Assembly (NCBI GenBank): GCA_937901285.1
Contig: CALCHI010000002.1
Span: 1-15,914 of the forward strand
Length of the DNA: 15,914 bases
Reading direction: 5' to 3'
DNA from: UBA8437 sp003445035
GTDB lineage: Bacteria > Planctomycetota > Planctomycetia > Planctomycetales > Planctomycetaceae
This document shows positions 14,509 through 15,914 of the stretch, in pieces (within the stretch, counting starts at the first letter, position 1; each line of letters begins with the position of its first letter). Under the pieces are notes generated by a model. The model was not told where the DNA came from. It ran no database searches and saw only the letters and a list, made by a program, of their open reading frames with translations. The position numbers and the translations under genes were made by a program.

Positions 14509-15149
14509 GTGATCGCGGCCGAGTGATCGTGTGCCTGGACACAGTTGCGGCCGGCCTGTTTCGCCGCGTACACCGCCCGGTCAACCCGCTGGAGCGCTGA
14601 CGGCAGTTCCTCGCCGCGAATGATCTCGATCGCCCCAATGCTGACCGACCCTTTCCAGTCGCCTCCTCCCACCGCGACGCTCATCGATTCGACGTCGGTC
14701 CGAACCCTCTCGGCCACCTCCGTGGCTTCGGACAGTGCCGCCCCCAGCAGCAGGGCAACGAACTCGTCTCCTCCGAGACGGGCCACCGTGTCACGTTCGC
14801 GGAGGCTCTCGTCGACCAGCCGGGCAACGTGGCCGAGAACCAGATCGCCGGCGGGATGCCCGTGCGTGTCGTTGACCATCTTGAAGTGATCCAGGTCGAT
14901 GAACAGCACCGACACGGGCCAGTCAGATTTTCGGCGACCGTCGCGGCACCGCTCATAACTCCGCTCGAACCCCCGTCGATTCGACAGCCCGGTCAACTCG
15001 TCAGTCCGCACGGCGACATCCGCATCGTGGACGGCCTCGTTGATCATCCGACGAACACCCCACGTCCTGCCGACGATGACTCCGACAAGAATGCCGACGA
15101 CCAGGAGACACGCGGCGGCCAGGATCAACAGGGGAACAGAAGCGGACAC
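14505..15149 (-). CDS. Membrane-anchored GGDEF diguanylate cyclase
   Basis: This protein has one N-terminal transmembrane helix and one GGDEF domain (about 50 to the end). Numbering from the longest start (GTG at 15182, 225 residues): hydrophobic segment 16-38, DELTGLSNRRGF (61-72), FIDLDHFKMVNDTHGHPAGD (94-113), the active-site G137-G138-D139-E140-F141, and an inhibitory-site RxxD at R128-D131 just before it. All catalytic features of cyclic-di-GMP synthesis are present, so it is probably active and product-inhibited. No sensor domain is visible. I prefer GTG at 15149 (214 residues) because GAGGTGA lies five bases upstream; GTG at 15158 overlaps the redoxin stop and is also possible. It follows the redoxin gene on the same strand and ends tail-to-tail with the PLP gene. 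Confidence 0.9.
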   Translation of the reverse strand: MSASVPLLILAAACLLVVGILVGVIVGRTWGVRRMINEAVHDADVAVRTDELTGLSNRRGFERSYERCRDGRRKSDWPVSVLFIDLDHFKMVNDTHGHPAGDLVLGHVARLVDESLRERDTVARLGGDEFVALLLGAALSEATEVAERVRTDVESMSVAVGGGDWKGSVSIGAIEIIRGEELPSALQRVDRAVYAAKQAGRNCVQAHDHSAAIT

Positions 15150-15154
15150 GCCAC

Positions 15155-15799
15155 TCACCTCGCCACGTACTTGATCTCGCACCCCTTCTGCAGCGTCTCG
15201 AACACCTCGGGTCGCTTCCCGGCCAACACCGCCCGGATCGCGTCTCGCAGGTAGTGATGTTCGATCTTGCCCGGATCGACGTTGTCGTCGATCGCCCCCA
15301 TGTAGGCGACTCGGCGTTTGCGGTCGAGCAGGAAGGCGTGCGGCGTGCAGGTGGCGCCGTAACGGCGTCCGAGTTGCTGGGTCAGGTCGATGCAGTAAGG
15401 GAAGTTGTATTTCGAGAGGGCCGAGCGAGCGATCATCTTCTCGAGCCGGTCGGTCGGTGAGTGCCCGATACTGACTCCGATCACCGCCAGGCCCGACTTG
15501 CGATACCCGGAGGTCAGTTTCTTGAGTCTCGCCTCGTAGGACCGTGTCATCGGGCAGCGGTTGGAGAGAAAGATCAGCAGCACGGCCCGGGCATCCTTCA
15601 GGTCGCCCAGCGAATGTCTCTTGCCATCAACACCCAGCAACCCCTCCCAAGCCGGAGCCGGCTGGCCAACCTTCAGCACAGCGTTGAACTTGCCGGCGAC
15701 CACGTCGGCCGGAGCTCCCACAACGACCGCCCACAGTACCACCGTCGCCACCGTCGCCGTTCGGACCACGTCGAAATTCGAGACCCCACAGCCGCGCAT
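15155..15799 (-). CDS. Exported thioredoxin-fold redoxin (AhpC/TSA-like)
   Basis: A 214-residue protein with an N-terminal hydrophobic stretch (about 14-28) after Arg13 that looks like a signal peptide, cleaved near 31-36. The rest is a peroxiredoxin-like thioredoxin fold: VGQPAPAWEG (44-53), FLSNRCPMTRSYEARL (77-92) with C82 in the peroxidatic position, YGATCTPHAFLLD (147-159) with the cis-Pro P153 and C151, and IDDN. The ending ETLQKGCEIKYV, with C207, matches planctomycete redoxins. C136 is a further cysteine. It probably reduces or oxidises thiols or peroxides outside the cytoplasm. The ATG at 15799 is chosen because GGGAG lies five bases upstream and it gives a proper signal peptide; an in-frame GTG at 15868 would place a -10-like box directly before the start. 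GGDEF follows with overlapping ends. Confidence 0.9.
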   Translation of the reverse strand: MRGCGVSNFDVVRTATVATVVLWAVVVGAPADVVAGKFNAVLKVGQPAPAWEGLLGVDGKRHSLGDLKDARAVLLIFLSNRCPMTRSYEARLKKLTSGYRKSGLAVIGVSIGHSPTDRLEKMIARSALSKYNFPYCIDLTQQLGRRYGATCTPHAFLLDRKRRVAYMGAIDDNVDPGKIEHHYLRDAIRAVLAGKRPEVFETLQKGCEIKYVAR

Positions 15800-15871
15800 G
15801 GCTTCTCCCTGTCGTACCCTGTCCCGGACACCACGGGCGACCGGTTCCCGACCGAACCAGCCGGGCACTAG

Positions 15872-15877
15872 AGTATA
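15872..15877 (-). promoter_or_regulatory. Candidate -10 box upstream of the redoxin gene
   Basis: On the minus strand this reads TATACT, five of six matches to TATAAT, about 73 bases before the redoxin ATG. It would leave a leader of some 65 bases. No -35 box at proper spacing is seen: a TTGATG at 15885-15890 is only seven bases away. This is weak evidence. Confidence 0.3.
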
Positions 15878-15914
15878 CGGCTCGCATCAACCCCACGCCT
15901 CGTCCTCCAGGCCG

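Noticed and set aside
15885..15890. TTGATG as a -35 box for the redoxin promoter
   Set aside because: It is only seven bases from TATACT, far too close for a sigma-70-type pair.

Overview
The window is GC-rich (about 64% by eye) and densely coded, with no gene-free stretch over 300 bases. It most likely comes from a planctomycete. The left edge carries the end of a DUF1501 protein followed by a secreted DUF1080 (3-keto-disaccharide hydrolase type) protein, a pairing very typical of Planctomycetota. The right edge carries an exported redoxin with the C-terminal GCxIKY signature common in that phylum. I see no tRNA, rRNA, CRISPR array, insertion sequence or phage gene.

Layout: (1) 2-1063, + strand: DUF1501 C-terminus, the DUF1080 protein, and a strong intrinsic terminator. 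(2) 1092-5241, + strand: three genes linked by ATGA overlaps, namely an N,N-dimethylformamidase-beta-like protein, an MFS transporter of anion/cation-symporter type, and an enolase-superfamily enzyme of the muconate-lactonizing subgroup. (3) 5251-6078, - strand: a TerC-family membrane protein. (4) 6208-9555, + strand: a class IV aminotransferase, a class III aminotransferase (ATGA overlap) and a Gfo/Idh/MocA oxidoreductase (GTG start one base after the previous stop). (5) 12407-9577, - strand: an RraA-family aldolase/decarboxylase, a glutamate-1-semialdehyde-aminomutase-like PLP enzyme and a PhyH-type 2-oxoglutarate dioxygenase. (6) 12481-14508, + strand, divergent from (5): an AstE/aspartoacylase-like deacylase and a threonine-synthase-like fold-type II PLP enzyme. 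(7) 15799-14505, - strand: an exported redoxin and a membrane-anchored GGDEF diguanylate cyclase.

Blocks 2, 4, 5 and 6 (1092-14508) look like one accessory metabolic region: a transporter, an amide-hydrolase-like enzyme, an enolase-type enzyme, three aminotransferase-fold enzymes, an NAD(P) oxidoreductase, an oxygenase, an aldolase-like enzyme, a Zn deacylase and a PLP lyase/synthase. My inference is uptake and breakdown, or tailoring, of an N-acylated or amide-containing amino-acid-like compound. No known pathway I can name has this gene set, and the substrate cannot be read from the sequence. TerC sits between two of the blocks and is probably unrelated. Blocks 1 and 7 look like ordinary planctomycete genes flanking the region.
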